Assembly: GCA_913052185.1 (NCBI GenBank)
Contig: CAJXFG010000005.1
Location: 1-33,341 of the forward strand
DNA: 33,341 bases
From: an uncultured Synechococcus sp.
GTDB taxonomy: Bacteria > Cyanobacteriota > Cyanobacteriia > PCC-6307 > Cyanobiaceae
Direction: 5' to 3'
Positions 7,818-17,408 of this stretch are shown here, one piece after another. How positions within the stretch are numbered: the stretch's first letter is position 1; each line of letters starts with the position of its first letter. The translations under genes were made by a program, and so were the position numbers. The notes beneath the pieces were generated by a model. The model was given only the letters and a program-made list of their open reading frames with translations. It searched no databases and was not told the origin of the DNA.

Positions 7818-8411
7818 ATGTCTTCGCTGCGTGTGGGCCAACAGGCCCCCGATTTCACTGCCACTGCAGTGGTTGACCAGGAGTTCAAGGAAATCACCCT
7901 TTCGCAGTACCGCGGTAAGTACGTGGTGCTGTTTTTCTATCCCCTCGATTTCACCTTCGTCTGCCCTACGGAGATCACGGCATTCAGTGATCGCTACGCT
8001 GACTTCTCCAGCAAAAACACTGAAGTTCTTGGTGTGTCGGTCGACAGTCAGTTCAGCCACCTCGCATGGATCCAGAGCCCGCGCAACCAGGGTGGTCTTG
8101 GTGATATCAACTACCCCCTGGTCGCAGACCTCAAGAAGGAAATCTCGACTGCCTACAACGTGCTCGATGAAGCCGAGGGAGTTGCACTTCGCGGCTTGTT
8201 TATCATCGACCCCGAAGGCGTGATCATGCACGCCACCATCAACAACCTGCCCGTTGGACGCAATGTTGATGAAACCCTGCGCGTGCTGCAGGCGTTCCAG
8301 TACGTGCAGTCCAACCCTGACGAGGTTTGCCCTGCGAACTGGACACCGGGCGAGAAGACCATGAAGCCTGATCCTGTTGGCAGCAAGGAGTTCTTCGCAG
8401 CCATCAACTGA
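7818..8411 (+). CDS. Typical 2-Cys peroxiredoxin
   Basis: A 197-residue thiol peroxidase of the AhpC/Prx1 type, which reduces hydrogen peroxide and alkyl hydroperoxides with thioredoxin as the usual donor. Peroxidatic Cys49 lies in [14 protein letters not shown] and resolving Cys171 in EVCPANW, so it is a typical 2-Cys enzyme forming intersubunit disulfides. The PxxxTxxC pattern is kept as P-L-D-F-T-F-V-C. The family is cytosolic, and there is no signal peptide. It is transcribed alone, with its own terminator hairpin about 25 bases after the stop. In cyanobacteria this protein protects photosynthesis from peroxide made under strong light. Confidence 0.95.
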   Translation: MSSLRVGQQAPDFTATAVVDQEFKEITLSQYRGKYVVLFFYPLDFTFVCPTEITAFSDRYADFSSKNTEVLGVSVDSQFSHLAWIQSPRNQGGLGDINYPLVADLKKEISTAYNVLDEAEGVALRGLFIIDPEGVIMHATINNLPVGRNVDETLRVLQAFQYVQSNPDEVCPANWTPGEKTMKPDPVGSKEFFAAIN

Positions 8412-8436
8412 TCATCTGACAGTGGCTGATTTCACC

Positions 8437-8463
8437 AAGGTCCGCCTGAGGCGGGCCTTTTTT
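8437..8463 (+). terminator. Rho-independent terminator of the peroxiredoxin gene
   Basis: GGTCCGCC-TGA-GGCGGGCC forms an 8-bp GC-rich stem (one G-T pair, extendable by A-T pairs) with a 3-base loop, followed directly by TTTTTT. This is the only textbook intrinsic terminator seen in the window. Its T-run contains the stop codon of the convergent UPF0182 gene (8462-8464). On the minus strand the hairpin has no U-run after it, so it should act in one direction only. Confidence 0.88.
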
Positions 8464-11272
8464 ATTGGGTTTCGCGGGTTTCCAGCTGTCGGCTATCAAG
8501 TAGTTCCTTCAAGCCCGTGTCCAGATCAGCAGCCATAGCAACGCGACGTCCGTCACTGACCACGATTCTCGTCAGTGTGGGCAAGCCCCCTTGCTGAGCT
8601 TTCAAATAAATCGGTTCAACATAAAGAAGCGAATCACCCACCGGAACAACAAGCAGATTTCCTTGCACCACCTGAGATCCAGCGCGGTCCCAAAGAGCAA
8701 ATTGCTGACTGATCTCTGGATTTTGATTAATCAGTGCCTGAACTTGTTCAGGCCCAAAAATAGGGACATCACTTGGAAAACGAAGCAAAATCAGTTCACC
8801 GTAATGTTCACCATCACTGCGAGCCGCAAGCCAGGCTGAAAGATTCGGACGTGCCAGCGGCGTGAGCGGTTGCAACAGCAGAAATTCAGATTGCTGACTG
8901 GGCTTTACCTGGGCTGTGATGTGATACGGGGCCACTGGAACCTGCTTTTGACCGTAAAGCTCCATCGGCACCTGCCAGACATCGTCTCCGCTGTAGAAGA
9001 TGCGCGGATTGGTGACGTGATAACGAAGCAGTTGCTGCACCTGAAGCTCAAACTGTGCCTGAGGCACCATCAAATGTCGTCTGAGGCTGGGTGGCATTTC
9101 ATCCAGCGATTCGAACAAGGAAGGAAACACATTGGTCCATCCTTGAATGATCGGATCCTTCGGCTCGTTGATGTAAAGGTGAACTTTTCCGTTATAGGCA
9201 TCAACGACGGCCTTCACCGAGTTGCGCACATATCGAAGAGGTCGACCATCTGGAAGGGTTGCTGCATAGGGAACGGTCCTCGAGGTTGTGAAGCCCTCAA
9301 CAATCCAGTACTGATGTTGACCTTTCTGATATTCACTGGGAGCATCCTCGATCGGAACCGAGACAAGATAAGGCTCACCCATCAACGTGAGAAAGGGTGC
9401 CAGTGTTCTGACCCTTTCTTTGACATCACGGCGCAGAAGCAGTCGAGATTCCTTGGTGAGAGCACCGGTATTCAGAAAACGTGGATCAGCCAGATAGGTG
9501 GCTGCAGTGACCCGTTGCCAAAGATGTTCAAGCGAGACGCCTCCTGAACCTGAGTAATGGTTGTAGGTGTTGTCATCCCCTTCTGGGTAGTCAAATTCCT
9601 CGATGCGCGTGGGGGCAACTGCGTAAGGCGAAGGTAATGCTCCGAAGTAGAGAGCAGCACGACCTATCGGCACTTCCCGTTCAACATCAGCCTTGGTGAT
9701 GCCTAGTGCTTTGTTTCCTTCAATTCTCGTGGATTGACCTAGATCGCTGATGAAGTAAGCCGGCAGACCATCGGGTTCTCTTGTATTGACAGGATTGAGT
9801 GTGAAACCGAAACCATGCGTGAATACAAAATGGCGGTTTTGCCAGGTTCTGGAGCGTGCAGGAAGAGCCGCTTGATCTAATTCACGAGCAGCGATGATCA
9901 CCTGTTGGTTCTCATTGCTTTTCGCATTCAGTGGATAACGATCAACGGAGGCATTCGCGAATTGGTAGTAAACCCTCAGCTGTTGCAGCTGACGGTTGGA
10001 GGCCAGCATCGGTTGACTGTCCCAGAGCCGGATGTTCTGAAGCGTGCTGGCACCTTTGATCAGATCCTCTTCCGTGATCTCCCGTGTTGGCGTGATGCCA
10101 CGGGCCTTGATCGAATCCAGTTGATAAGCCCGGCGCGTTGCCGAAATTGATCGGCTCAAAAAAGGGGTTTCCAGTTGGAGTTCTCTTGGTCTGACGACCA
10201 TCCACTGGACGATGGGAGCCAACAGAAGTTCCGCCAGTACGGCAGTCACGGCAAGCGTGAACATCGCCGTTCGCAACTGACGCCGATGGCGTGCAGCGAG
10301 CAGAGGCAAAGGCACACACGTCCCGGCCATCAAGACCAGCAGCAGGGCGATCCACTGACGCAGTGGAAGTCTCAGATGAACATCGAGCCAACCAGCCCCT
10401 GCAACCAGACCGCTCTGCGTCCAAAGCAACTGGTGACGCACAAGCCATGTCAGTGAAGCCAGCACCAGCAGCAGAACTGCAAGCACAGGTCTCAGCAAGG
10501 CCCGCTCCTGTGCGTTCCAGCCCGGAAACCCCCAATCACTGAGACAGGGTGAACGCGTCAATCGACTCCAGGCCGAACTGCTCAGAGTCAGAAGGATCTG
10601 TAAAAGCACAAGCTCGAGTGCCAGTGCAATCGCAGAAAAACGCCCCAGTCCGAAACTGAGGTCGGCACCAAGGAGTGGATCCGTGATTCCTGAATCAGGA
10701 ATCGTGATCGCCAGGGCCCAGAGTCCCCAGCTCCTGCCAGCCACTGCACAGATGCAGAGACTTCCATAGAGGAAGGCCAGATTGATGCGACGTCTGCGGC
10801 CGAGCCCCAGTGCGATCAGCAGGATCAGCAGAATGCTGAGACTGAGCACCGACCATTCCGGTTGAAACGGAACGCTCCACCAATGGGCGAGCAGAAACGG
10901 TTGTTTCCATGCCAGCCAAGCCAGCCGAGTCGTGATGCCAAGAACGCTGAGAAGAACCGCGAGGCAGGCGATTAAGGAGAGGGAATAGACGCCTCCCCGA
11001 AGGGAGGGTGTCTCACCGCGGGGTGTGGGCACATAGGCCTGCATCCAGCGCCGTCGCCACCAGGCGTTGATCAACACAAACATCAGTGCCAGAACGGCAC
11101 CAAGCAGCTGATAGGCCAGTCGCTGCTCGTAAATTCCCTGCAGCCCGAACTGAGAGAACCAGGACCATTCCACCTGGAGTCTGGCGACCATCCAGAAGGC
11201 AGGGATCACCAGCAGCAACCAGACCGCTGAGGGACGCGACAGATAGGTAAGGCCCCGTTTGAGCAGGCTCAA
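8462..11272 (-). CDS. UPF0182 family large membrane protein
   Basis: A 936-residue protein of the UPF0182 (COG1615) family, function unknown. About the first 330 residues hold seven or so membrane spans, beginning with [23 protein letters not shown]. The remaining 600 residues form a large, presumably periplasmic, domain with conserved stretches such as [22 protein letters not shown] and [16 protein letters not shown]. The start is a TTG at 11272 that overlaps the ftsH stop as TTGA, so translation is probably coupled to the protease gene. The stop lies in the T-tract of the convergent peroxiredoxin terminator. Length and topology match the family. No enzymatic motif is visible to me. Confidence 0.9.
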   Translation of the reverse strand: MSLLKRGLTYLSRPSAVWLLLVIPAFWMVARLQVEWSWFSQFGLQGIYEQRLAYQLLGAVLALMFVLINAWWRRRWMQAYVPTPRGETPSLRGGVYSLSLIACLAVLLSVLGITTRLAWLAWKQPFLLAHWWSVPFQPEWSVLSLSILLILLIALGLGRRRRINLAFLYGSLCICAVAGRSWGLWALAITIPDSGITDPLLGADLSFGLGRFSAIALALELVLLQILLTLSSSAWSRLTRSPCLSDWGFPGWNAQERALLRPVLAVLLLVLASLTWLVRHQLLWTQSGLVAGAGWLDVHLRLPLRQWIALLLVLMAGTCVPLPLLAARHRRQLRTAMFTLAVTAVLAELLLAPIVQWMVVRPRELQLETPFLSRSISATRRAYQLDSIKARGITPTREITEEDLIKGASTLQNIRLWDSQPMLASNRQLQQLRVYYQFANASVDRYPLNAKSNENQQVIIAARELDQAALPARSRTWQNRHFVFTHGFGFTLNPVNTREPDGLPAYFISDLGQSTRIEGNKALGITKADVEREVPIGRAALYFGALPSPYAVAPTRIEEFDYPEGDDNTYNHYSGSGGVSLEHLWQRVTAATYLADPRFLNTGALTKESRLLLRRDVKERVRTLAPFLTLMGEPYLVSVPIEDAPSEYQKGQHQYWIVEGFTTSRTVPYAATLPDGRPLRYVRNSVKAVVDAYNGKVHLYINEPKDPIIQGWTNVFPSLFESLDEMPPSLRRHLMVPQAQFELQVQQLLRYHVTNPRIFYSGDDVWQVPMELYGQKQVPVAPYHITAQVKPSQQSEFLLLQPLTPLARPNLSAWLAARSDGEHYGELILLRFPSDVPIFGPEQVQALINQNPEISQQFALWDRAGSQVVQGNLLVVPVGDSLLYVEPIYLKAQQGGLPTLTRIVVSDGRRVAMAADLDTGLKELLDSRQLETRETQ

Positions 11273-13149
11273 GCCCCGGCCGGCAACTGATCCAGGCTAG
11301 AGCTCCTGGTGGGTACGTCGAGTCCTGCCAGCTCATGGAACCGCTCGGACTGCAGCGTTTCTTCGTCGATCAGAGCCTCCACCAGTCGATCCATGAGCTG
11401 CCGCCTCGGCTTCAGCAGATCGATGGCCTGTTGCAGTGCCTCCTGGGCCAGTGCACGCACGCGACGGTCAATTTCACGGCCGGTGCTCTCCGCATAGGAC
11501 TGTCGTGGGTTGACCAGATCGCGACCCAGGAAAACCTCCTGGTCCTGGCCCTCAAGCGCAACGGGGCCAAGATCCGAAAATCCGAAACGCGTCACCATTT
11601 CCCGGGCCAGCTGAGAGACCATCTGCAGATCGCCACTCGCTCCCTGCGTCACCTCCGAATCTCCGAAGACAACAATCTCCGCTGCGCGACCCCCCAGGGC
11701 CATCACAAGGCGTGCTCTGAGATAGGCACGTGTCACGAGACCGGAGTCGATGATTTCCTCGTCTGGGAAAAATCGGGTGAAACCTCCGACACCGCCGCTG
11801 CGCGGCAGCAAAGTGACCTTGTCGACGGGGTCGGCGTGGGGCGTGAGTGCTGCCACCAACGCATGGCCAATTTCGTGGTAGGCGATCAGCCGCTTTTTCG
11901 CACCGTCCTGGAGCGGGGCTGCAGTGAGCCCCATGGTGATGCGTTCCAGCGCTTCCTCCAGCTCCCTGTTCCCGAGGCAGGACGCTTCGTGACGAGCCGT
12001 GAGAATCGCGGCTTCGTTAAGGAGATTCGCTAGATCCGCGCCGGAAAAACCAGGGGTTCTGCTCGCCCAGTCAGCCAGAGAAACCTCGTCGGCAAGCGGC
12101 CGCGTTCGAGCATGCACGGCGAGAATCGACTCACGACCGCGGCGATCGGGCAGCCCCACCTGAATGCGTCTGTCGAACCGCCCTGGACGCATCAGCGCCG
12201 TATCCAGCACGTCGGGCCTGTTTGTCGCCGCCAGGAGAATCACACCGGAGTTGTCGGCAAACCCATCCATTTCGGTTAGCAGCTGATTGAGGGTCTGCTC
12301 GCGTTCATCGTTTCCACCACCGATCCCTGCTCCTCTCTGACGACCAACGGCATCGATTTCATCGATGAAAACAATGCAGGGCGCTTTTTCCTTCGCCTTG
12401 CGAAACAGATCTCTGACGCGGCTCGCTCCCACACCGACGAACAATTCAACGAATTCAGAAGCTGCGATCGAAAAGAATGGAACACCTGCCTCACCGGCGA
12501 TGGCCTTCGCCAGCAGAGTTTTGCCCGTTCCAGGCGGACCGACCAACAGAACTCCGCGAGGAATCCGAGCACCAAGCTTGATGAAGGTTTCCGGCTGTTT
12601 CAGGAAGGTGACCACCTCCTGCAGTTCTTCCTTGGCTTCACCGATTCCGGCGACATCTTCAAACCGAACTGTGATGTCGTCCTGAGGGCTTGTTCTGGCC
12701 TGGGTGCGTCCGAAGCCCATCGCTTTGTTGGCCGCCTGTGCCGATCGCCGCAGCAGCAACGAGAGCCCCACAACGATCAGCACGATCAGCGCAAGATTTC
12801 CTGCGAGGCCAGCGAGGGCTTGTTCCTGACGGACATCCTTCACATTCAGGGGCGTTCCTGATGCCTCGGCAACTCTGAGGATCTGCTGATCATTCGCCAG
12901 GACTGGGACCGTGACGGTCCTGCCATCCGGATAGGTCACGATCACCTGTCGGCGAGCAGGAACCAGGACCAGTTCTTTGATGGAACCGGAGGAGATTTCC
13001 TTCAGCAGCTTGCTGTAACTCAGATCCGGTTCACTGCGAAACAGATTGAACGGATTGTTCTGTTGCTCCGCAGGCTTTGACGTGGGCGTTGAAGTTCCCG
13101 GTTCTGACTGGGTCGGCTGCTCTGGGCTCACACCGCTGATGCGTTGCAC
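11269..13149 (-). CDS. ftsH: FtsH-type ATP-dependent zinc metalloprotease with a single membrane span
   Basis: A 626-residue membrane-anchored AAA+ protease. Visible parts are Walker A GPPGTGKT at 204-211, Walker B IVFIDEID near 259-266, the second region of homology [10 protein letters not shown] near 307-316, zinc site HEIGH at 425-429 and the third ligand Asp507 in GASGDLQ, so both activities look intact. Standard FtsH has two membrane spans around a small periplasmic domain. Here the N-terminus ([18 protein letters not shown]) is polar and only one span, about 116-134, is found. Upstream codons run to a stop at 13189-13191 with no hydrophobic stretch and no canonical start codon, so the missing first span is not an annotation error. 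The start is GTG. The gene is divergent from rpmF and coupled to UPF0182. Cyanobacterial FtsH proteins act in photosystem II repair and stress; which paralogue this is I cannot say. Confidence 0.93.
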   Translation of the reverse strand: MQRISGVSPEQPTQSEPGTSTPTSKPAEQQNNPFNLFRSEPDLSYSKLLKEISSGSIKELVLVPARRQVIVTYPDGRTVTVPVLANDQQILRVAEASGTPLNVKDVRQEQALAGLAGNLALIVLIVVGLSLLLRRSAQAANKAMGFGRTQARTSPQDDITVRFEDVAGIGEAKEELQEVVTFLKQPETFIKLGARIPRGVLLVGPPGTGKTLLAKAIAGEAGVPFFSIAASEFVELFVGVGASRVRDLFRKAKEKAPCIVFIDEIDAVGRQRGAGIGGGNDEREQTLNQLLTEMDGFADNSGVILLAATNRPDVLDTALMRPGRFDRRIQVGLPDRRGRESILAVHARTRPLADEVSLADWASRTPGFSGADLANLLNEAAILTARHEASCLGNRELEEALERITMGLTAAPLQDGAKKRLIAYHEIGHALVAALTPHADPVDKVTLLPRSGGVGGFTRFFPDEEIIDSGLVTRAYLRARLVMALGGRAAEIVVFGDSEVTQGASGDLQMVSQLAREMVTRFGFSDLGPVALEGQDQEVFLGRDLVNPRQSYAESTGREIDRRVRALAQEALQQAIDLLKPRRQLMDRLVEALIDEETLQSERFHELAGLDVPTRSSSLDQLPAGA

Positions 13150-13218
13150 AAAGACTAGCGATTTGACGAGTGGCCTCTTCGAAGTGGATCATGGCTGTTT
13201 GGCAGCGAAACGCCCGCG
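13150..13218. promoter_or_regulatory. Divergent promoter region ftsH / rpmF
   Basis: Only 69 bases separate two divergent start codons, so both promoters or leader sequences must be packed here. A TTGACG at 13163-13168 could serve as a -35 box toward rpmF, but the matching -10 is poor. No firm promoter call is made. Confidence 0.3.
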
Positions 13219-13395
13219 ATGGCCGTCCCGAAGAAGAAAACCTCGAAAAGCAAGCGCAACCAGCGGCATGCTGTCTGGAAGGCCAAGGCTGCCACTGCGG
13301 CTCAGCGCGCGCTCTCCATCGGCAAATCCGTACTGAGTGGACGTGCTCAGGGTTTCGTCTATCCAGTTGCTGAAGAGGACGAAGCCGAAAGCTGA
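13219..13395 (+). CDS. rpmF: 50S ribosomal protein L32
   Basis: Not in the ORF track because it encodes only 58 residues. Translation gives [20 protein letters not shown] at the N-terminus, the unmistakable start of bacterial L32, then an Ala-rich helix and an acidic tail ending EEDEAES. L32 is a structural protein of the large ribosomal subunit. This version lacks the zinc-binding cysteine pairs found in some L32 paralogues, as is common for cyanobacteria. The start is ATG at 13219. The last 37 bases overlap the 3' end of the convergent glycerate kinase gene. Confidence 0.96.
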   Translation: MAVPKKKTSKSKRNQRHAVWKAKAATAAQRALSIGKSVLSGRAQGFVYPVAEEDEAES

Positions 13396-14345
13396 GTCTT
13401 CTTGACATGGATCTCATGGACGCTGCGCGACTCTGTGAGATCCATGACCACCTCGGCCAGAGGCAGGTTCCGCAACCAGCCCGGTGGCAGAGCCGCCAGC
13501 ACCATTCGGTTGAAGTCGGCGAGCTCTGTCTTGCGATAACCGACTCCGCTCTGCAGCTCAAGAGTCTCCAATTGCTGTTGCTTCCATCGAGCCGACAGAT
13601 CGTTGCTGAGTGCTCTCAGGTGCCAGAGATCATCCAGCATGCTCCAGACCTCCTGATAAGCAGGCAATAAATTGGCGGTTCTGGATCGCCAGTTCAGTTC
13701 GTCAGAGGACAGGGATTCAAGGATCTCGTTTTCAACAGAAGGCCAAGGAGTTGCTCCCAGAAACCAGCCTTCGATCAACACGATCTGTGGTTGCGAGGTC
13801 GTGCTGCCGACGCGATCACCACGACCGTTCCGGAGCGATTTGTCAAAGCGTGGTGCCGTGATCTGCCCGCTCTGCCCCCAGTCACGGAGCGACTGCAGCA
13901 GTCCAGAGATGTCATGACTGCCAGGGATGGCCCGAGGAACTGCCCAGGGATTGCCCTTCATGCTGTGGTCCAGCTGTTCCGCAGGCCAGTAGAAGTCATC
14001 GATTGACAGATGCTCCACAGGCCAGCCCAGTTGCTCAGAGGCGGATTTCACCCAGCTGCAGAGTGTTGATTTTCCGCAGCCAGGCAAAGCGCTCACACCG
14101 AGGAGAGCACGCTCACCGTGATTCAGGGCCAACTCCACACGACTCAGCAACGGCAGACCCACGAAGGCAATCCAGTCATCACTGACCGGGACCTGCCACT
14201 GATGTCTGGCCAGCTCCAGCCCGTTCACACAATCCCATCGATTCCACCAGTCTTCTGATCTGGACCAGCCGAGGGTGTCCAGCAGAGATGGAAACCCCCT
14301 GGGCGCTTGTGCAAGCACCGCTTTGGTTCGGCGATCAGGATCCAA
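13359..14345 (-). CDS. D-glycerate 3-kinase (photorespiratory, P-loop type)
   Basis: A P-loop kinase of the plant/cyanobacterial glycerate kinase type, which returns photorespiratory glycerate to the Calvin cycle as 3-phosphoglycerate. It shows [12 protein letters not shown] (Walker A), [13 protein letters not shown] (the phosphate-acceptor region of this uridine-kinase-like fold), [15 protein letters not shown] and [10 protein letters not shown], all typical of the GLYK group. The ORF track begins at 14405, inside DUF565. I prefer the TTG at 14345, preceded by GGAGG 9 bases upstream; GTG 14318 and ATG 14372 are other options, so the N-terminus is uncertain. It is third in a tight minus-strand operon with the CbbY-like and DUF565 genes. 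The C-terminus overlaps rpmF by 37 bp. Confidence 0.85.
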   Translation of the reverse strand: MDPDRRTKAVLAQAPRGFPSLLDTLGWSRSEDWWNRWDCVNGLELARHQWQVPVSDDWIAFVGLPLLSRVELALNHGERALLGVSALPGCGKSTLCSWVKSASEQLGWPVEHLSIDDFYWPAEQLDHSMKGNPWAVPRAIPGSHDISGLLQSLRDWGQSGQITAPRFDKSLRNGRGDRVGSTTSQPQIVLIEGWFLGATPWPSVENEILESLSSDELNWRSRTANLLPAYQEVWSMLDDLWHLRALSNDLSARWKQQQLETLELQSGVGYRKTELADFNRMVLAALPPGWLRNLPLAEVVMDLTESRSVHEIHVKKTQLSASSSSATG

Positions 14346-14673
14346 GCTTGAAGGCCTCCAGCACCACGGCATAAATCGTGCCGATGCGGAGATTGTCCAG
14401 AGCAAGCCAGGGCAGAGGCCAGGGGTCGGAGCGCACCTTGCTGCGTAAACGCACGATCACCTCAATGATCAGCACCATCACCAATACCGCTGCAGGACGG
14501 TTCTGACCCGATTTCTGAAACCAGTACATGGTGACGTTGCTGCCGATGATGAAGCCGAACAACAGGGCGAGCACACCGACACTGCGGCGCCTCCAGGGCC
14601 CAATAAACGCCTGGTTCATATGCACACCGATCCGGCGTTGCAACCGTTCGTAGCGAGTGGCCTGAAGCGTCAT
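14335..14673 (-). CDS. ycf20: DUF565 (Ycf20-like) membrane protein
   Basis: A 112-residue protein with two membrane spans (VGVLALLFGFIIGSNVTMYWF near residues 32-52 and AAVLVMVLIIEVIVRL near 60-76) and a short tail containing [20 protein letters not shown]. The sequence and length match the cyanobacterial DUF565/Ycf20 family. An algal and plant homologue has been linked to non-photochemical quenching, but its molecular function is unknown. The ATG at 14673 overlaps the stop of the CbbY-like gene as ATGA. The ORF-track start at 14733 lies inside that gene and is rejected. The glycerate kinase gene begins within or just after its 3' end. Confidence 0.82.
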   Translation of the reverse strand: MTLQATRYERLQRRIGVHMNQAFIGPWRRRSVGVLALLFGFIIGSNVTMYWFQKSGQNRPAAVLVMVLIIEVIVRLRSKVRSDPWPLPWLALDNLRIGTIYAVVLEAFKLGS

Positions 14674-15428
14674 CGCAGAGGACTGGAAAGCAGCAACTGC
14701 AGGTACTCCAGCGTGATCAGACCTTGAGCACAAGGGGGACCCTTGAAGATCGACGCCGGCTGTACATCCTCGCCGAGCTGATCAACGACCGCATGGGCCT
14801 GATGCTGACAGCGCTCAAGCTCAGTGTCCCAGGGGGATGGGGTCAGCAGACAACGCAGACCGGCTGCCCTTGCAGCTTTCAATCCGGGTGTGGAATCCTC
14901 GAGAACCACAACGGCCTCAGAATTCGCTCCACTGAGATCCAGCGCCAGGAGATAGGGATCGGGATGCGGTTTGTGCTGTTGCACGTCATCAGCAGTCACC
15001 ATGCCCTGAAAGACGCCGGTCAGCTCTCCAGACATGGACTGCAGCAGGGCCTGCACCGAAGACCTGCCACTGCTGGTGACGATCCACTGCTGCACATCGA
15101 CGCTGTGGAGCTCCTCCAGAAGTCTTCGAACACCAGGCCTCAGAGCAACTGCTCCCGAAGCCAAAACATCGAGGTAATGCTGCTGCTTGGCGTGGCGTAG
15201 TCGTGCCAACAATTCGCTATCAACACTTTGACCCAGGCGTTCTGCGTAGTGCCGAATGCGTTGTCGACCTCCCGGGATGCTCAGCAGTTCGGCGTAGAGC
15301 TCTTCGTCCCAGTTCCAGGTCAGGCCACAGTCGGCGAATGCCCGGTTGAATGCGGGCCGATGCCCTTTCAGCTCGGTGTCAGCAAGCGTTCCATCCACAT
15401 CCCAGAAAACAGCCTGCAAACAGGTCAT
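14670..15428 (-). CDS. cbbY: CbbY-like HAD-superfamily phosphatase
   Basis: A 252-residue HAD hydrolase. Nucleophile Asp10 and acid/base Asp12 are seen in WDVDGTLADTE. The following HRPAFNRAFADCGLTWNWDEELY block and GGRQRIRHYAERL match the CbbY branch closely. Ser in IVTSSGRSS, Lys in QQHKPHPDPYLLAL and the Glu-Asp pair in VVLEDSTPGLKAA complete the four HAD motifs. CbbY enzymes dephosphorylate xylulose-1,5-bisphosphate, an inhibitory misfire product of Rubisco; other sugar-phosphate substrates remain possible. The start is set at ATG 15428, directly before the first motif, not at 15554 as in the track. It is the first gene of the operon with DUF565 and glycerate kinase, and is divergent from recJ with about 60 bp between starts. 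Confidence 0.85.
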   Translation of the reverse strand: MTCLQAVFWDVDGTLADTELKGHRPAFNRAFADCGLTWNWDEELYAELLSIPGGRQRIRHYAERLGQSVDSELLARLRHAKQQHYLDVLASGAVALRPGVRRLLEELHSVDVQQWIVTSSGRSSVQALLQSMSGELTGVFQGMVTADDVQQHKPHPDPYLLALDLSGANSEAVVVLEDSTPGLKAARAAGLRCLLTPSPWDTELERCQHQAHAVVDQLGEDVQPASIFKGPPCAQGLITLEYLQLLLSSPLR

Positions 15429-15488
15429 GCCTGCGATCCGATTGGGCACCAGCTTGACCGATCGCTTTTGAAGCGCTGAGGGCCCACA

Positions 15489-17408
15489 ATGCAGCCATCG
15501 AATCTCTTCGGCATGGCAGCGGGAGCCAGTGATCAACAGTGGCGACTTCCCCAACCGATCGAGGGTGATCCTCTGGTCTCAGTGCAACTGCCAACGCCCT
15601 TGAAGGCCGTTCTGTTCAGAAGAGGACTGCAGATTCCAGAGCAGGTGACGCGGCTTCTCGGTGATCAACCGCTGCCTCCTGCTGATCAGCATTTTCCTGA
15701 ACTTGAGGCAGCACTCACACGACTGAAGCAGGCCTGCCTCAACAACGAGGCGGTGGCGATCTGCGGTGATTACGACGCTGACGGCATGACCAGCACGGCG
15801 TTGTTGATGCGCGCTCTTGAGGCCATGGGCGCCTGTCCTCAGGCGGCGATTCCCAGTCGGATGGAGGACGGCTACGGGCTGAACACCGGCATGGTGGAGT
15901 CACTCCACGCCAACGGTGTGCGCCTGCTGGTGACCGTCGATAACGGTGTTGCGGCTCACGATGCTCTCGCGAAGGCTTCCGAACTCGGGGTCGAGGTGAT
16001 CCTCACCGACCACCACACGTTGCCTGCCAGTCGACCGATCGCACTGGCACTCATTCATCCGGCAACCACTCCTGAGAATTCACCTTATGGCTGTCTGGCC
16101 GGTGTTGGATTGGCCTACGTACTGGCCAGAGCCCTTGCGGCGGAGTTGAAGAACCCCCAATCAATCACCACTGCCAGAGATCTCTTCTGCATCGGCACGG
16201 TGGCTGACATGGCACCACTGACAGGTGCCAATCGAACCCTGCTCCGCGAGGGCCTGACCCATCTGCATCGCAGCAGCTGCCCTGGCGTGATGGCTCTCCA
16301 GCAACTGGCTGGCCTTGGCGATCGTCCGCTGCGTGCTGATGACATCGGCTTTCAGCTGGCACCAAGAATCAACGCAGTCGGTCGCATCGGCGAACCCTCT
16401 CTGGTTGTCGATCTGCTCACGGCCGACGACCCCAACCGCGCCTTCGAACTCGGACGTCAGTGCGATGCCCTCAATCGTCAGCGACGTGAACTCTGTGATG
16501 CGATCGAGGCTGAGGCGGTTGCTCTGCTGGAAAGTGATCCTGCACCATTGCCTCCTTTTTTGCTGCTTGCGCAGGGCCACTGGCATCACGGTGTGATCGG
16601 CATCGTTGCAGCGCGTCTTGTCGAGCGTTATCAGCGGCCTGCAGCGCTTCTGGCCAGTGATGCCGATGGGCTGATGCGCGCATCAGTTCGAGCACCCGAC
16701 GGGTTTGCCGTTGATCGTGCCTTGCAGCAGTGCAGCGACCTTCTGGAACGGCATGGAGGCCATCCTGCAGCCGGAGGTTTCACCGTTCGGGTCAATGCCG
16801 TCACTGCACTTCATCAGGCCCTCAATGCGCTGGCCTCAGATTGGCTTCAGGTGCGAGGAGAGGGCTTATTGGTTGAGCCGGAAGCTCTGCTGCAGCTCGA
16901 CCGGATTGATCACGAGTTCTGGGACGCCCTGCAGAAGCTCGAACCATTCGGTGCCGGTCATCCAAAGCCTCTGTTCTGGACAAGGGGTTGCCGCATCACT
17001 GATCAGCAGACGCTGCGTGGCGGACATTTGAGGCTGAAACTCGAACAGAACGGGGTCGAACGACAGGCCATTGTCTGGCGTTGGCCGGCCAACGCTGTGC
17101 TCAGTCAGACGATCGATGCAGCGTTCACCGTCACACAGAATCACTGGCGCGGAGAAACCAGATTCCAGCTGGAGATCCAGGCTTTGCGGCCCCATCATGA
17201 ATCGATGGAACTGCACCGTTCTCGAGGCTCTTACCGTGTGCAGCGCATCGATGATCAGAGCCTGCGGTTAATCAATCCAGACGGTGAAGCACTGGTGAGC
17301 CGTGTCAGTCACGAGGGTGTGCTGGAGAGTGACGACACCCGCGCCACGCACCCTTACGTTGCAGCTTTATTGCAGGAGGCCTGTGTTGGCCTCGGTTTGC
17401 GCCCATGA
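15489..17408 (+). CDS. recJ: Single-stranded-DNA-specific 5'-3' exonuclease RecJ
   Basis: A 639-residue DHH-family nuclease that degrades single-stranded DNA 5' to 3' in recombination and mismatch repair. Metal-binding motifs are clear: ICGDYDADGMTST near residue 92 (motif I), VDNGVAAHDAL, TDHHTLP with D174-H175-H176 (the DHH motif) and IGTVADMAPL. The DHHA1 domain has HGGHPAAGGF. The C-terminal OB-fold part contains FGAGHPKPLFW. Length is somewhat above E. coli RecJ (577 residues) and normal for cyanobacteria. The start is ATG at 15489; an internal ATG eight codons later is also possible. The stop overlaps the ClC gene start by 4 bases. Confidence 0.94.
   Translation: MQPSNLFGMAAGASDQQWRLPQPIEGDPLVSVQLPTPLKAVLFRRGLQIPEQVTRLLGDQPLPPADQHFPELEAALTRLKQACLNNEAVAICGDYDADGMTSTALLMRALEAMGACPQAAIPSRMEDGYGLNTGMVESLHANGVRLLVTVDNGVAAHDALAKASELGVEVILTDHHTLPASRPIALALIHPATTPENSPYGCLAGVGLAYVLARALAAELKNPQSITTARDLFCIGTVADMAPLTGANRTLLREGLTHLHRSSCPGVMALQQLAGLGDRPLRADDIGFQLAPRINAVGRIGEPSLVVDLLTADDPNRAFELGRQCDALNRQRRELCDAIEAEAVALLESDPAPLPPFLLLAQGHWHHGVIGIVAARLVERYQRPAALLASDADGLMRASVRAPDGFAVDRALQQCSDLLERHGGHPAAGGFTVRVNAVTALHQALNALASDWLQVRGEGLLVEPEALLQLDRIDHEFWDALQKLEPFGAGHPKPLFWTRGCRITDQQTLRGGHLRLKLEQNGVERQAIVWRWPANAVLSQTIDAAFTVTQNHWRGETRFQLEIQALRPHHESMELHRSRGSYRVQRIDDQSLRLINPDGEALVSRVSHEGVLESDDTRATHPYVAALLQEACVGLGLRP

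Noticed and set aside
7651-8223. Plus-strand 190-aa ORF upstream of and overlapping the peroxiredoxin gene
   Set aside because: Serine/arginine-rich shadow of the peroxiredoxin frame; no family resemblance.
9942-10535. Minus-strand 197-aa ORF inside UPF0182
   Set aside because: Frame-shifted shadow on the same strand as the real gene; composition is typical of a shadow frame.
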